Assembly: GCF_003781945.1 (NCBI RefSeq) | Contig: NZ_RJJW01000006.1 | Coordinates: forward strand, 124,001 to 188,000 | Origin: Halorubrum sp. CSM-61 | GTDB taxonomy: Archaea > Halobacteriota > Halobacteria > Halobacteriales > Haloferacaceae | Direction: 5' to 3' | Length of the DNA stretch: 64,000 nucleotides | In this document: positions 36,077 through 44,597 of the stretch, piece after piece | How the letters are laid out: every line of letters begins with the position of its first letter | Position numbering within the stretch: position 1 is the stretch's first letter | Notes under the pieces: model-generated | What the model saw: only the letters and a program-made list of their open reading frames with translations | The model's database searches: none | Told to the model about the DNA's origin: nothing | Translations under genes and position numbers: made by a program

Positions 36077-36274
36077 TTAAAGAGTGGATTCCACGTGAGA
36101 TACGGGCTCATCCTCGATATCGGCTTTTGACCGGATAATTCCATCTCTGTCACTTAAGGCAAATTGATACGAACCCAAAGCGCAGTCGCTACAGTTATCG
36201 ATCCCTATGACTTCAACGATCACCTCAGTTGTGTACTCGTAGAGTTTTGTATCGGTCACTTCCTCCATTCGCAC
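36077..36274 (-). CDS. Small acidic protein, function unknown
   Basis: 65 aa beginning MRMEEVTDTKLYEYTTEVIV. It is acidic, with a balanced codon pattern despite lower GC, and has a Cys pair NCSDC that could bind metal. It lies between an IS element and a Usp gene on the same strand. It could be real or a remnant. I do not recognise the family. Confidence 0.4.
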   Translation of the reverse strand: MRMEEVTDTKLYEYTTEVIVEVIGIDNCSDCALGSYQFALSDRDGIIRSKADIEDEPVSHVESTL

Positions 36275-36360
36275 TCTATGGAGGTATTCGTGAGACGACT
36301 ATGTTCGAAAGGTGTCTCAGTTGTCAACTTCGCGGGAGTGCTACCCACGGTGCTCGATAT

Positions 36361-36789
36361 TTATTCGAGAGAACTATTTTCGGCATCTGGATCCCGGATC
36401 ACAGTTACTTCGATACCCGTCGCTTCCTCAATCACTTCCTCTGGGTCTCGCTCTATCCCGAATATCACGCTGAGGAGACGTTGCCATCGATTCCGTCGCT
36501 GTTCGCTGAGGACGATCATATCCATCTCGAATTCGATCGCTATTTCGATGACCGCTTCCTCTACAAAGAACCCATCTCGAATAACGTAGTTTGCGTCGAT
36601 CTCCCCCACTGCAGATTCAACCGCGGCTCGGAGCTCTTTCCGACTGACACGACGGTCCTCTAGAACTTGGTTAAGGTGGAAGATCAACAGTTCAGTTCCT
36701 TCATTTCCGTCGGTCAAATCCTGGCCGCGGCGGATTGCCTGTCTGTTCATCTCCGTGAGTGGATATTGGACAGGAACGAGAACGTTCAT
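36361..36789 (-). CDS. Divergent universal stress protein
   Basis: 142 aa. MNVLVPVQYPLTEMNRQAIRRGQDL is the Usp strand-helix start, and IEFEMDMIVLSEQRR corresponds to the conserved penultimate strand. The ATP-binding G-2x-G-9x-G-S motif is absent (QRRNRWQRLLSVIFG), so it is a non-ATP-binding type. Usp genes frequently sit beside cation:proton antiporter genes in haloarchaea, as here. Base composition is AT-richer than its core neighbours. Confidence 0.72.
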   Translation of the reverse strand: MNVLVPVQYPLTEMNRQAIRRGQDLTDGNEGTELLIFHLNQVLEDRRVSRKELRAAVESAVGEIDANYVIRDGFFVEEAVIEIAIEFEMDMIVLSEQRRNRWQRLLSVIFGIERDPEEVIEEATGIEVTVIRDPDAENSSLE

Positions 36790-37030
36790 TCACTACAACT
36801 AGCGATGCCGGGGTAAATGTATATTTGTCCTACGGGGCAGCTGTTCGGGATATGAGTGTAGGGAATCCATGAAACTTCAACACTTTCTGAATACTACACG
36901 CGGATACTGACCTATGACGGAGGATTTGGAAGGGGTTGCAGCTTCGTCCCATCCGACAGCAGAAAACTGAAATTCGTATAGGCACTATCAGAGGCCACAG
37001 TATTATTCGGTTAGCCGACGGACAGCCGAT

Positions 37031-37516
37031 ATGACCGTCTACGAGACCGATCTCCCTGGTGTCGGCCGCAAATTCGACCTCGAATTAGCTGATGACAGCC
37101 TCGCCTCGGTCGTCGTCCATCACGACGGCCGGTGTGAACTCTACCGACGGCCTGATCGAGACACCAACGGCGAGAAACTCCTCGACCTCACGGGAGACGA
37201 AGCAAACAAACTCGGGTCGATTCTCGAAGGGGCGTACTTCGAGTCGGTGAATGTCGACGAGTTGACCGTCCCACTCGGCGACGCAATCATCGAGTGGATC
37301 GAGGTCCCGAGGGACTCCCCACTTGCCGGGGTGACGCTCCAGGAGATCGAACTCAAACGCCGGACGGGGACGACTGTGATTGCAATTCAGCGAGGCACGG
37401 AAACGACGCCGAATCCGGCTGCCGATTTTGAACTCAGCGCAGGAGACATCCTCGTCGCTATCGGGACGCGTGAGGAGCACTCAGCACTGAATGCCCTAGC
37501 GAAGGGCGACGCCTGA
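37031..37516 (+). CDS. Cation:proton antiporter regulatory subunit (KhtT-like, TrkA-C)
   Basis: 161 aa. The N-terminal domain (YETDLPGVGRKFDLELADDSLASVVVHHDGRCELYRR) matches the KhtT family. The C-terminal ~75 residues are a TrkA-C domain (IEWIEVPRDSPLAGVTLQEIELKRRTGTTVIAIQRG ... AGDILVAIGTREE). It would gate a CPA2 K+/H+ or Na+/H+ antiporter in the membrane. Its expected partner lies immediately downstream but on the opposite strand and truncated, so the system here is probably non-functional. Confidence 0.85.
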   Translation: MTVYETDLPGVGRKFDLELADDSLASVVVHHDGRCELYRRPDRDTNGEKLLDLTGDEANKLGSILEGAYFESVNVDELTVPLGDAIIEWIEVPRDSPLAGVTLQEIELKRRTGTTVIAIQRGTETTPNPAADFELSAGDILVAIGTREEHSALNALAKGDA

Positions 37517-37524
37517 CTACGGTC

Positions 37525-37797
37525 TCACTCAGTGTGGAATCCGCGTGCGACGCGTTCGATGAAGTAAGCGTTCCGCATCAGTATCGTCCCGAGGATACTC
37601 GTGAGCAAGACGTAGCCGACGGTGAACGCCGGAATCGTCTCCCGGAGGGCGTCAGTGGTTCCAGCAGTCACGAGGAAGGCGGCGATCACTAACGAAAACT
37701 CCCCGCGGGGAGCGAGCGCACTCGCCATCTTCGAGGCCTGTTCAATGGAGAGACCGAAACTCCGGCCAGCGAAGAACCCACTCGCTATCTGGCCGAG
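37525..37797 (-). pseudogene. C-terminal remnant of a cation:proton antiporter (KefB/KhtU-like)
   Basis: About 90 codons remain, ending in an intact stop. SIEQASKMASALAPRGEFSLVIAAFLVTAG is the CPA2 family segment before the last helices, and FTVGYVLLTSILGTILMRNAYFIERVARGF is the terminal helix. The N-terminal ~300 residues are missing: the gene stops exactly at the left end of ISH8 (37798), and the far side of ISH8 holds an unrelated gene. It is convergent with the regulatory subunit, with 8 bp between stops. Confidence 0.82.
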
Positions 37798-39199
37798 CAT
37801 CCGTCTTTAGTTAAGTCTCACACCTCGGTTGTGTAGCGGTAGCGAGCGTCTCTTGTAAGATTGGTCGTTGCTGGTGGATCTTTTGAGCGTCTTCGATCAG
37901 CCGGTCGAGCAGCGGCGGCGGTGAGTAGCCGAGGAACTCACCGAGTTCGTGGAGAATGAGCTGGGCGTGCGACCGGAAGGTCGCCGCCCAGCGCTCTGTC
38001 GGAAACACAAGCTCATCATCCGCCTGCTCAGTGACTAGATCCAACAGATCGCGGCTTACAAGCAGCGACAGCAGCGCTGCGTACAATAAGATCCTCACCA
38101 CGTGTTCGTCACTCGTGTCGAACTCGTCCAATTCGTACTGCGTCTTCAGCTCCCGGAACAGCAACTCAACTTCCCACCGACAGCGGTAGATCTCCGCTAA
38201 ATCCGCCGGAAAGAACTCCTCCCTAGCTAAATTCGTCATGTACAGGTGGTAGTCGTCGGCGTCCTCGTTGCGGACGCCGACGACGCGAAATCGCTTCGTA
38301 TCCAGCGACTGTGTCCCATTGTACGGCCCCCGTTTGAATTCGACTTCGACCTCCACATCGATGTATTTCCGGTCAAGGTCATCGAGAACAGCTCGGAGCT
38401 GCTTGCCCTCTAAGGGAATGGCGCGGCCGCGCCATTCCCGTAATTCTGCCGTAATCACCGGGTTTGCGTTCTGCTTCAGCCGACTCACGAAGTAGCCGTC
38501 GTTCTCGTCGATCAGCGCAAACCGGCGGTACTTGAAGTAGGCAAGATCGAACAACACGAGGCGATTCTCAAGCCACGGCCCTGTTTTGAACAAGGTGCTG
38601 TCGTGCGTTTTCTCGTTAGCAGTATCGAGCCGTTCAATCGTCTGCTCTGTGGCATTGTGGAGCAGGTGGAGCTTCGCTCCAGCCTGCTCCTCGTGGCGGG
38701 CTTCGAATTGGTCTGAGAGAAATTCGTGTAACCGCAACACCGTTCCATCAGCGATCATCACGTCTCTAAATCGGTCGATATCAGCGTCAACAGCGTTAGG
38801 AACAGCGACCTCGTCGAGACCGCGCTCGACGAGGTCGCGGAGATACTCTGCAAGCGTCGGTGTCAACCGCTGATAGAATCCACCCGGAGAGATCGTCTCA
38901 TCGGCAGTAGAGTTGTAACAGCGTCTAAACCCGGCGAGTGTTCGGCTTTCGCCTGCGGCGAAGCCGAACACGAACGCCCAAACGAAGGCAGGGATCTGGA
39001 GCTTGCGGTCACGTTCGACCACGCCGAGTTCCTCGGCGTGCTCTTCGAGGAACTCAGAGGGAAACAGTGTAGTGAGTCGACGCATAATTCGAGATGAGGA
39101 GTCCTTGTCGTGCACAGACTGGACTTCCTCATTCCTTCCGAAAGATGCCTCGATAAGCCGCCGCTATCTCGCGGTTTCTCGCTTAACTAAAGACAGATG
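37798..39199 (-). mobile_element. Complete ISH8-type insertion sequence (IS4 family)
   Basis: 1402 bp, the length I recall for ISH8. The ends are inverted repeats: left CATCCGTCTTTAGTTAAG (37798 on) and right, read outward in, CATCTGTCTTTAGTTAAG, with one mismatch. It contains a single intact transposase. The flanks (...TATCTGGCCGAG left, ACCGCTCGAGAT right) do not repeat, although ISH8 normally makes a ~10-11-bp target duplication. This points to a deletion or recombination after insertion. Confidence 0.88.
37811..39115 (-). CDS. ISH8-type transposase
   Basis: 434 aa from ATG 39115, or 424 aa from an internal ATG at 39085 (MRRLTTLFPSEF), which I recall as the usual ISH8 start. DDE residues: Asp in VMIADGTVLRLH, Asp in LVLFDLAYFKYRR, and Glu in YRCRWEVELLFRELKTQYELDE, which fits Y-2x-R-3x-E-6x-K of the IS4 family. 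No stop or frameshift was seen, so the element is probably active. Confidence 0.9.
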   Translation of the reverse strand: MHDKDSSSRIMRRLTTLFPSEFLEEHAEELGVVERDRKLQIPAFVWAFVFGFAAGESRTLAGFRRCYNSTADETISPGGFYQRLTPTLAEYLRDLVERGLDEVAVPNAVDADIDRFRDVMIADGTVLRLHEFLSDQFEARHEEQAGAKLHLLHNATEQTIERLDTANEKTHDSTLFKTGPWLENRLVLFDLAYFKYRRFALIDENDGYFVSRLKQNANPVITAELREWRGRAIPLEGKQLRAVLDDLDRKYIDVEVEVEFKRGPYNGTQSLDTKRFRVVGVRNEDADDYHLYMTNLAREEFFPADLAEIYRCRWEVELLFRELKTQYELDEFDTSDEHVVRILLYAALLSLLVSRDLLDLVTEQADDELVFPTERWAATFRSHAQLILHELGEFLGYSPPPLLDRLIEDAQKIHQQRPILQETLATATQPRCET

Positions 39200-39250
39200 A
39201 CCGCTCGAGATTCCTCCATCTTCAGGCGCAGGAGGATGTCAAGATAGGGA

Positions 39251-41182
39251 TCAGTCGATGGTTTCGACGTGGGCGTACTCGTCGGGGAGGGCAACAGCGT
39301 CCTCGGGGAGGAGCGCGGCGACGAGGTAGTCGGCGTGCGTCCGGAAGTAGTCGACGACGCACGCGATTCGGTCCGAGTCGATTGCTTCGAGTGAGTCGAG
39401 CAGGACAAACGGGACGGTCTCGTGAACGTCGTGGACGAGGTAGCCGGCGAGCGCGAACACGAGGCCGGTCACCTCGCGTTCGCTCTCCGAGAGGTGGTCG
39501 ACCGTGTCCTCGTAGGCTGTCCCGTCGGGCGACGAGCGGACGATGTGGAGGTCGAAGCGCGTCCGCGTGACCTTGCGGCGTCCCTCCCGAACTTCGATCT
39601 CGCGACGCTCGATCCAGATCCGGTCGAGGTTCCCGTACTCCAAGATGTCGAGCACCGTCTCCATGTGCTCGTTGAACCCCTCGACGGCGTTCTCCTCAAT
39701 GCGGTCGACGCGCGTCCGGAGCTCTGTCATGCGGTCGGCGAGCTCCTCGTGCTCCGCATTCAGGTCCTCACGACGCTCGATTGCGGCCTCCCGCTCCTCG
39801 ATCTCGCCGTCGATCTCGTCGATCTCGTCTTCGAGCCGCTCGATCCGAAGCTCGATCCCGTTCGCCTCGCGGTGCTGCTCCAGCGCCTCGTTGTAGCCAT
39901 CGACGTCGGTCGACTCGGCCTTCTCCTCCAGCTCCTTGATCTCGTCCTGTTTGGACTCGAGACGCTCCTCTAAGTCGTCGATCCGCGACTCGGTCGACTC
40001 AATCTCCGTCCCGACCGCGTCGAGCCGCTCCTCGGCGCGCTCGATCTCGCGTTGCTCCTCGCGGACCGACGACTGCCGGTCGGTGAGCTCCTGTATCTCC
40101 GCGCGGATCTCGTTGTGCTCGTCGAGCTTGTCGGAGCGGAGCTCCCGGAAGCGGTCGAGCGTTGCCTCGATCTGGTCGGTCTCAACCTCGGACCCGCAGG
40201 TCCAACACATCGTCTGGTCGCCCGCGGTCAGCGCGTCCGTCGGGTCGTCGTCGGGCATCCCCTCGTCGATGTCGATCCCCGAGCCGTCAACCATGTCCTC
40301 GTTAAAGCCGATGACGCTCCCGAGCTCGTTGATCTCGTTGTCGAGCGAGCGCTTCCGGCGGCGCAGCTCGTCGATGCGGCCGGCGAGGCGGTCCGGGTTC
40401 TCGTCCGGATCCTCCGCCGCCTCGACCGTCTCCTGTAACTCTTCGCGCTCTGATTTCAGCTCCGAGAGTGTCGAGTGTTCCGTTTCCAGTTCGAACTTGA
40501 GGTCGTCGAGTTTGGACCGCGCGTCGTGGACGCGCTGGAACGCCTCCTCGAGCTCCTCTTTGCGCGTTCGGCTCTCCTCAATGTCGGCGTCGAGCTCGTC
40601 GAGCTCCTCGCGGACCGCTTCCAGTTCTTCCTGTGCCGCCTCCAGCTCCTCAACCTTCTCGCGGCGGTCGGCTTCGAGGCCGGGGAGGTCGCGTTCGAGG
40701 TCGTCGATCTTTTCGATCTCGGACTCCAGGCTGTCGCGCTCGCGCTTACACTCGCGGATCTCCGCGTCGATCGAGTCGGTGTCGATCGGACGCATGATAA
40801 TCTCGCGGAGGTCGTCGCCCCGCGCCACCGCCCGGCGCGCCTCGTTGTTCTCTAAGATGAACGCGAACAAGTCGGCCAGCTCCGGATCGTCGAGGTACGG
40901 ATCACCGCCGAAGGAGATCGAGTCGCCGCGGCGCTGGAGCGTCCGTGTGTGCGTCTCGTCGCCGAGTTCGAGGTTCACCTCGCCCTCCTCGGCGTCGCCC
41001 TTCAGCGAGCTCTGCCGGCTGCCGAGGCCGGCCATCAGCGCCTGTAGGAAAGAGGTCCGGTTCGTCGCATTTCGCCCGGTCAAAATCGAGACGCCGTCGG
41101 GGAGCGTCACCGACGCCTCGTCGATGCCGCCGATGTTTCGCACATCGACGCGGACGGCGGGTTTCGAGGTCTGAGCCATCAA
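39251..41182 (-). CDS. Archaea-specific SMC-related protein (Sph/ASRP type)
   Basis: 643 aa. Residues 36-44 read GRNATNRTS, the family's unusual Walker A. Long heptad coiled coils (~140-290 and ~335-500) flank a Rad50-like zinc-hook pair CWTC at 326-329. The C-terminal head has SESEREVTGLVFALAGYL (ABC signature region) and PFVLLDSLEAID (Walker B). These ATPases organise DNA or cell shape and are usually encoded right after rdfA; in Haloferax a relative acts with RdfA in rod formation. Here the upstream neighbour is a decayed ISH3, and an rdfA lies 20 kb away (61399-62049). Confidence 0.88.
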   Translation of the reverse strand: MMAQTSKPAVRVDVRNIGGIDEASVTLPDGVSILTGRNATNRTSFLQALMAGLGSRQSSLKGDAEEGEVNLELGDETHTRTLQRRGDSISFGGDPYLDDPELADLFAFILENNEARRAVARGDDLREIIMRPIDTDSIDAEIRECKRERDSLESEIEKIDDLERDLPGLEADRREKVEELEAAQEELEAVREELDELDADIEESRTRKEELEEAFQRVHDARSKLDDLKFELETEHSTLSELKSEREELQETVEAAEDPDENPDRLAGRIDELRRRKRSLDNEINELGSVIGFNEDMVDGSGIDIDEGMPDDDPTDALTAGDQTMCWTCGSEVETDQIEATLDRFRELRSDKLDEHNEIRAEIQELTDRQSSVREEQREIERAEERLDAVGTEIESTESRIDDLEERLESKQDEIKELEEKAESTDVDGYNEALEQHREANGIELRIERLEDEIDEIDGEIEEREAAIERREDLNAEHEELADRMTELRTRVDRIEENAVEGFNEHMETVLDILEYGNLDRIWIERREIEVREGRRKVTRTRFDLHIVRSSPDGTAYEDTVDHLSESEREVTGLVFALAGYLVHDVHETVPFVLLDSLEAIDSDRIACVVDYFRTHADYLVAALLPEDAVALPDEYAHVETID

Positions 41183-41415
41183 TATAGTATGAGAAAGATA
41201 GTTGTGGTGTTAAATCTACGGCTCTATTGTAGGTAACATACTTGACTCAACTGCGGTCAATATTAAGTGGACTACGTGAGAAACACCAAGCCGATAACGC
41301 GGCCTTTTTTATCAATTGAGCCATGTTAAGTTAACCATGATTCCACCAGACGGCGTAGCAGTAGTTTTCAGTACATCACAAAGCCGCTTAGTTAGAACGT
41401 CTGCTTGCTGAAGGT

Positions 41416-42512
41416 GTGTCTACGACCCAGCAAGCAGACAGTGAGATTCACGAGGACCAGCTTCTTAACTTTCTCGGCAACCGGCTTGACGAGGAAGTTC
41501 CGCTTTCTTTAGCCAATAACGCTAAAATCACTGCTGAGGACATCTATGAGGTCCTCGTCGGCGCTTGCGCCGACGGGACCTCTGTCTCTACGCTCTGTGC
41601 GTCGAGTCAGAACGGCCTCGCTGCCAACACGATCCTCTACCATCTCCGACGAAGTTCGAGCCGGAACGGCTCGAACGAGTCGCTAACACGCTTCTTTGAC
41701 GAGATGTCGTCGGACTGCTTCCTGAGCAGGTGGAGGTCTGCGCAGACCTCTACCTGCGGCCCTACTACGGTGATGAAGACGACACGGAGACCCTCTATCA
41801 CTCGGAAGCCAAGCGTGGAACCACCGCGTTCCACGCCTACGCGACACTCTACGCGCGTGTGAGGAACAAACGCTACACGCTGGCGGTGCGCCGTCTCGAA
41901 GACGGCGACACCGCCAGCAGCGTCCTCGCTGAGTTCTTTGGTGTCCTCGACGGCCTTGACACCGAGGTCAAGGCCGTCTATCTTGATCGCGGATTCTACG
42001 ACAGCAAGTGCCTCACGCTGCTTCAGACGCATAACTACGCGTACGTAATCCCGATCATCCGGTGGGGGAAGATGATTCAGCAAGAGCTCTCGGAAGGGTG
42101 GAGTCGTGTCATTCAGCATGATCTGACAGGAAAACTCGACGGTCCAGCTGTGACCGTCGAGTTTCCCGTCTACATCGATTGTACGTACCTGAACGGGAAG
42201 TATGACGAACACGGTATGGCGCGTCACGGCTACGCCGCTGACGCGCCGTTCATCGAGAGACCACGCGACGCTCGATACCACTACGCGAAACGGTTCGGTA
42301 TCGAGTCGAGCTATCGCTTGTCCGAGCAAGCGATAGCGACGACAACGACACGAGATGCGACGGTGAGACTGCTGTACGTCGTGGTGAGTCTGCCGTTACA
42401 GAACGTCTGGCGGTATCTCCACTACGAATATGTGGCGACGCCGCGCCGTGGCGGGCGTCGCCTCTGGTGGTGGCCGTACAAGGAGTTCGTGAAAGTAGTC
42501 CCACTGTGTTGA
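41416..42512 (+). pseudogene. Decayed ISH3-family transposase
   Basis: The GTG start at 41416 leads into the ISH3 N-terminus (IHEDQLLNFLGNRLDEEVPLSLANNA). Near 41648 one base appears lost relative to the LRTKFEPERLERV consensus, and in the restored frame a TGA interrupts at about 41697. From about 41730 the second frame continues the family sequence (VCADLYLRPYYGDEDD ... FGIESSYRLSEQAIATTTT) to 42512. The C-terminus after WWWPYKEFV is replaced by unrelated residues, so the end is truncated. Inactive copy. Confidence 0.85.
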
Positions 42513-42719
42513 CCGGAACCGGCGTAGAGCGTATCATTTTCTGAGAATTTCAACAAAGCCGATGTGACCTGTTCTTGAGACGCAAATGCGCCAGTTTCCT
42601 TGTCAAACAAGAACGTCGATGGCTGTGCCAACCAGCCGTTACTCCTATTCACCGACAGATTCGGTGAACTCGGAGATACTTCAGCGGCGACAACCGACAG
42701 GGCGCGCTCGTCATCGTCG

Positions 42720-42944
42720 CTGATCACAGGCAAGCCCGGCGCGCTCGCCTCTGCGCTGATGACGATCGACGGCCAGATGGACCGCGTGCCGAAAGAGGAC
42801 CTTCACGAAGAGGCGGAGATGAACGCCTTCTTCATCATCCCGGTCTGCGCCGGCTTCGTCGGTCGGATCGCCTCGACGCACCCCTCAACGGAAAACCGGA
42901 TCGAGTGGCTACGCGACCTCGAGCGGGAGACGGAGACGACCTGA
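42720..42944 (+). pseudogene. C-terminal fragment of an HtpX-type M48 metalloprotease
   Basis: The readable part, ITGKPGALASALMTIDGQM then DLHEEAEMNAFFIIPV and STHPSTENRIEWLRDLE, matches the C-terminal third of HtpX zinc metalloproteases. The HExxH active site and the membrane segments are absent. Upstream sequence (42513-42719) is unrelated debris at the edge of the ISH3 remnant. It ends in a normal stop, so the 3' end of a former htpX is preserved. Confidence 0.7.
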
Positions 42945-43687
42945 GGCGGGCCATCTCGATGACCACCGGTCGGCAGCGAGGTTCCGAATTTCTCTCTTTT
43001 TAAGTTGGTAGTCGAAACGCACCGGACCACCGTTTACGCCGTCACGGTGCGTTCGATGAGGTCGAATCATGAGAGGGGAAACGGCCCCCGACGACCGGCG
43101 ACCCAACTCATCGACTACGGCCAGCGTGACGGCGACGATCGGGTAGTCGGATGTTGGGTCCGCTCACGGACAGGACCTACATACCAAGAAGATATACTAA
43201 TAAGAAATATAGCACTTTGGGTGAGGTATCTCACGGATAGAGGTATAATACACAGAAAACGTCTAAACCAGAAGATGACTCAACTAGGATCTGTTATAAT
43301 ATATGAGTCTAGTTGTAGAAAAATTTGTTTTAAATCAAAATAATATGTATTCTAATTTTATTTTAACAACTTGCGAGTCAGTGGCCGAAGGCGACCGTCG
43401 ATCAACAGCCGAACATCAGTTAGAACGGAATTTAAATAAGCATACAAATTAAAATGTATGTATGAAAATTTGTAGGTACAGATTCAACGCCGAAACCCGA
43501 ACTGTACCGTCGAGATTCTCTCGGCAGTGAGCTTGTAGTGGTTGGGGTGAAGAGGAAGACAAACCGACCCAAATAACAACAGTACCTTTGTTATTTACTC
43601 GCTGAAAATCACTTTTGAGTTGTTGGCCGTGTATTTGTTCGATATGCTCGAACAAAAGGAACGGTGAGCGAGAGTCAGTCGCCGGCG
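42945..43687. other. AT-rich gene-poor stretch
   Basis: About 740 bp with no credible gene. The part from ~43190 to 43460 is strikingly AT-rich for this genome. Inverted repeats: a 7-bp-arm CAACTAG/CTAGTTG pair near 43283-43317, and AAATAACAA-N8-TTGTTATTT at 43571-43596. A palindromic operator (43634-43656) closes the region beside the IclR gene. Confidence 0.6.
43634..43656. promoter_or_regulatory. Palindromic operator, probable IclR-type site
   Basis: Arms TTTGTTCGA and TCGAACAAA are perfectly complementary (9 bp) around a 5-nt spacer TATGC. The same core (GTTCGA-TATRS-TCGAAC) occurs upstream of the IclR gene at 44507-44523. This copy lies 31 bp beyond the IclR stop and controls no gene I can see, so its target may have been lost. 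Confidence 0.65.
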
Positions 43688-44476
43688 TCAGGAGTGCGCG
43701 ATGTTGAGTTCGAGTTCGTTGGCCGCCCCGAGCAACAGGTCGGGGAGCTCGGACTCAAGTCGCTCGCCGTTCAGGCGGTGAGAGGGGCCGGTGACGCTGA
43801 GCCCGCCGATCACGTCGTCGTCCGGGCCGCAGATCGCGACGCCGACGGCGTGGGTCCCGCGGAGCGACTCCTCCCGGTTGAAGTAGTATCCCCGCTCCCT
43901 CCCGGCTTCGATCTCCGCGCGGAGCTCCTCCGGGTCGGTGATGGTGTACTTAGTCACCGGATCGAAGGATATGCGTTCGAACATATCGGACAGTTCCGGC
44001 TCCGGCAGCTCCGCGAGGATCGCCTTCCCGGCCGACGCCGCGTACAGGGGGATACGGCTGCCGATACCGGGATCGGTGCGAACCGCCTGATCGCCGACGG
44101 CCCGGGAGAGATACACCGCCTTTCCGTGCTCCTCGACGAAGAACTGCGCGCGCTCGCCGGTCACCTCGGCGATCTCCTCGACCTTCCGTCGCACGAGGTC
44201 GTACCCCCGGTAGCTGCTCCGAGCGGTGACCCCGACCTCAAGGAAGCGGAGCCCGACGTGGTAGCCGTCGTCGCGGTGAACGACATAGCCGAGCCCCTCC
44301 AAGGTGTGGAGGTGTCGGTGGACCGTACTCTTCGCGTAATCGAGCTCGCTCGCCAGTTCCGCCAGGGACGCGCCGTCGTCGTCGACGAGGCGTCGGACGA
44401 TGTCGAACATCGTCTCTGCGGTCCGAACCGTGTCGCCCCCGGCCCCGTTCTCGGCGTCGATCGATGGTTCGGTCAT
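43688..44476 (-). CDS. IclR-family transcriptional regulator
   Basis: 262 aa from ATG 44476. The N-terminal winged helix (TAETMFDIVRRLVDDDGASLAELASELDYAKSTVHRHLHTLEGLGYV) precedes the IclR effector domain (RYGYYFNREES-type: GRERGYYFNREESLRGTHAVGVAICG, GGLSVTGPSHRL). IclR proteins bind sugar-acid or aromatic effectors and repress or activate catabolic genes. It is leaderless: a TATA-like CTTATATA ~24 bp upstream places transcription start at the ATG. Its own promoter carries a palindromic operator. It is divergent from the MFS gene of the catabolic island and is the likely regulator of it. Confidence 0.9.
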   Translation of the reverse strand: MTEPSIDAENGAGGDTVRTAETMFDIVRRLVDDDGASLAELASELDYAKSTVHRHLHTLEGLGYVVHRDDGYHVGLRFLEVGVTARSSYRGYDLVRRKVEEIAEVTGERAQFFVEEHGKAVYLSRAVGDQAVRTDPGIGSRIPLYAASAGKAILAELPEPELSDMFERISFDPVTKYTITDPEELRAEIEAGRERGYYFNREESLRGTHAVGVAICGPDDDVIGGLSVTGPSHRLNGERLESELPDLLLGAANELELNIAHS

Positions 44477-44495
44477 GGTCGACACTCGGTGTCCA

Positions 44496-44524
44496 CGTAT
44501 ATAAGTGTTCGATATAGTCGAACG
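44496..44524. promoter_or_regulatory. IclR promoter with palindromic operator
   Basis: On the minus strand a TATA-like CTTATATA lies at 44496-44503. Directly upstream, GTTCGA-TATAG-TCGAAC occupies 44507-44523 (6-bp arms, 5-nt spacer), over the BRE position. This is the same half-site as at 43634-43656. A protein bound here would block TBP/TFB and repress iclR. The MFS promoter on the other strand has its own GTTTAATT box at ~44571, 27 bp before GTG 44598. Confidence 0.7.
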
Positions 44525-44597
44525 ACATCCGGCCGGCGAGCGGGCCTCGTCTGTCGTAACACGTAGGTTTAATTCGGGAGGCCGTGTGCGAACAGGC

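Noticed and set aside
41350-42558. Classical terminal inverted repeats for the ISH3 copy
   Set aside because: The only similarity I find between its flanks is in direct, not inverted, orientation and is imperfect, so I do not define element ends.
43005-43343. 112-codon plus-strand frame in the AT-rich stretch
   Set aside because: Composition is unlike haloarchaeal proteins (basic, Arg/Ile/Lys-rich tail), with no start signal and no motif.
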